From positions 1 to 64,000 of the forward strand of contig JAZQKV010000086.1 of assembly GCA_045542335.1 (NCBI GenBank): DNA of 64,000 nucleotides, written 5' to 3'. Every line of letters starts with the position of its first letter. Position 1 is the stretch's first letter. A program made the translations under genes and the position numbers. The notes under the pieces were generated by a model. The model did no database searches. It worked only from the letters and a program-made list of their open reading frames with translations, and was not told the origin of the DNA. The stretch comes from CAKSUT01 sp045542335. Lineage in GTDB: Bacteria; Bacillota; Clostridia; Oscillospirales; CAG-382. Shown here in pieces: positions 63,146 to 64,000 of this stretch.

Positions 63146-64000
63146 TCAAACGGAATGAATCTTCTTTTCCTCATCCGCATTGTTCTCATCGAGCTTATAC
63201 TTTTCAGCCTTTCTGTGCTTGAAGTATTTGATTGCAACCTGATCAAAGAGTGCATAAGAGAGAACGTCCTCGTCCTGCTCGGTGTACTCAATAATCTGCT
63301 TCTTGAGATTTTCAAGTTCAGGCTTAAGAGCATCTGCAGGTCTGCCTGTGATTGCAGGGTCGTTGCCGATGATCTTCTTCTTGAATTCAGGGTTGATTTC
63401 GCATGGGGTCTTACCATATTCGCCACGAACCATGCCCTTGAATTCCTTTGTTACCATCTTATATCTTTCGCCCATGATAACGTTCATAACAGCCTGTGTA
63501 CCAACAATCTGGGAGGTAGGAGTAACAAGCGGAGGGAAGCCTGCGTCTTCACGCACTCTCGGTACTTCCGCAAGAACCTCGTCAAGCTTGTCAGACTTGT
63601 TAGCCTGCTTGAGCTGGGAAACAAGGTTGGAAAGCATTCCGCCGGGAACCTGATAAAGAAGTGCATTAACGTCAACCTTAAGCACCTTGGGGTCGAGAAG
63701 ACCGCTTTCAAGATACTTTTCACGAAGAGGTGCAAACGCCTTGCACACCTTGTCGAGCTTGCCAAGGTCAAGACCTGTGTCGTACTCTGTTCCTGCAAGA
63801 GCCGCAACAATCGGCTCTGTAGGAGGCTGTGATGTACCCATTGCAAGGGGAGAAATTGCAGTGTCAATAATATCAACGCCTGCCTCAACTGCCTTCATTA
63901 TTGTCATGGAAGCAAGACCTGAGGTGTAGTGTGTGTGAAGCTGAACGGGAACCTTAACTGCACCCTTGATTTCCTTAACAAGGTCATATGCTTCATAGGG
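63146..64000 (-). CDS. Oxaloacetate decarboxylase alpha / pyruvate carboxylase B-like subunit (5' partial)
   Basis: The frame runs off the right edge; 284 C-terminal residues are visible. QLHTHYTSGLASM (63900-63950) carries the metal-binding His-x-His of the carboxyltransferase barrel. LAMGTSQPPTEPIVAAL, YQVPGGMLSNLVSQLKQ and VTPTSQIVGTQAVMNV follow in family order. The C-terminus ends in a conserved helical domain without a biotinyl-lysine (AMKM) domain, so a separate biotin carrier subunit is expected. The family decarboxylates oxaloacetate with sodium export, or carboxylates pyruvate; the rest of the operon lies outside the window. Confidence 0.9.
   Translation of the reverse strand, partial: PYEAYDLVKEIKGAVKVPVQLHTHYTSGLASMTIMKAVEAGVDIIDTAISPLAMGTSQPPTEPIVAALAGTEYDTGLDLGKLDKVCKAFAPLREKYLESGLLDPKVLKVDVNALLYQVPGGMLSNLVSQLKQANKSDKLDEVLAEVPRVREDAGFPPLVTPTSQIVGTQAVMNVIMGERYKMVTKEFKGMVRGEYGKTPCEINPEFKKKIIGNDPAITGRPADALKPELENLKKQIIEYTEQDEDVLSYALFDQVAIKYFKHRKAEKYKLDENNADEEKKIHSV

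Noticed and set aside
1..64000. tRNA, rRNA, riboswitch, insertion sequence or prophage
   Set aside because: Read through on both strands by eye; no cloverleaf, conserved rRNA stretch, transposase or phage gene was recognised.

Overview
The window reads as a chromosome segment of an anaerobic, Gram-positive, carbohydrate-degrading Clostridia-type bacterium, probably uncultured and from a gut or plant-fibre habitat. The evidence is S-layer homology (SLH) domains, dockerin-like domains on very large secreted proteins, a SigI/RsgI pair, many AraC-type regulators beside glycoside hydrolase genes, housekeeping genes of Firmicute type, and sigma-A promoters of TTGACA-N17-TATAAT form. No rRNA, tRNA, CRISPR array, phage gene or insertion sequence was seen. 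The first gene (left edge) and the last gene (right edge) are cut by the window.

Layout. 1-6 kb: the 3' part of a giant secreted dockerin protein ending in a metallophosphoesterase. 6-9 kb: an SGNH hydrolase, then the sigI-rsgI pair on the minus strand. 9.3-15.6 kb: a GH28 polygalacturonase coupled to a DMT transporter, an SdpR/SdpI-like pair with a clear operator, a type 2 galT and an SLH protein. 15.7-19 kb: an AraC regulator divergent from a DUF4886/dockerin protein. 19-24.7 kb: a four-gene minus-strand sugar operon (isomerase, FGGY kinase, DUF4432 epimerase-like protein, class II aldolase) divergent from a PocR-domain AraC regulator. 24.8-35.8 kb: a compact five-gene minus-strand operon (ResB, CcsA, CXXCH/propeller/dockerin protein, HzsA-like CXXCH protein, cohesin-like/dockerin protein). 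36-38.9 kb: a divergent winged-helix regulator, a GH51 arabinofuranosidase and small membrane proteins, one apparently frameshifted. 39-42 kb: paired TIM-barrel sugar isomerase/epimerases divergent from a sialidase-like protein. 42-53 kb: a 2139-residue GH2/dockerin/acetyl-xylan-esterase fusion divergent from an AraC regulator, then an SGNH hydrolase and a GH-A-like hydrolase. 53-58 kb: a YitT-family membrane protein and a secreted SLH/beta-helix protein. 58-64 kb: mostly housekeeping genes (prmC, DUF1385, HIT, phosphoribosyltransferase, zinc-ribbon membrane proteins, oxaloacetate decarboxylase alpha/PycB-like).

The most unusual system is the 24.8-35.8 kb operon. It joins a System II cytochrome c maturation pair to two large secreted proteins carrying three CXXCH haem-binding motifs in total, one of which also carries a dockerin, plus a third dockerin protein with a cohesin-like N-terminus. 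This predicts an extracellular c-type-haem redox module, possibly attached to a cellulosome-like scaffold, in a setting of polysaccharide degradation. The HzsA-like and cytochrome-peroxidase-like architectures are better known from other phyla. A divergent regulator gene and several inverted repeats in the shared intergenic region suggest dedicated control.
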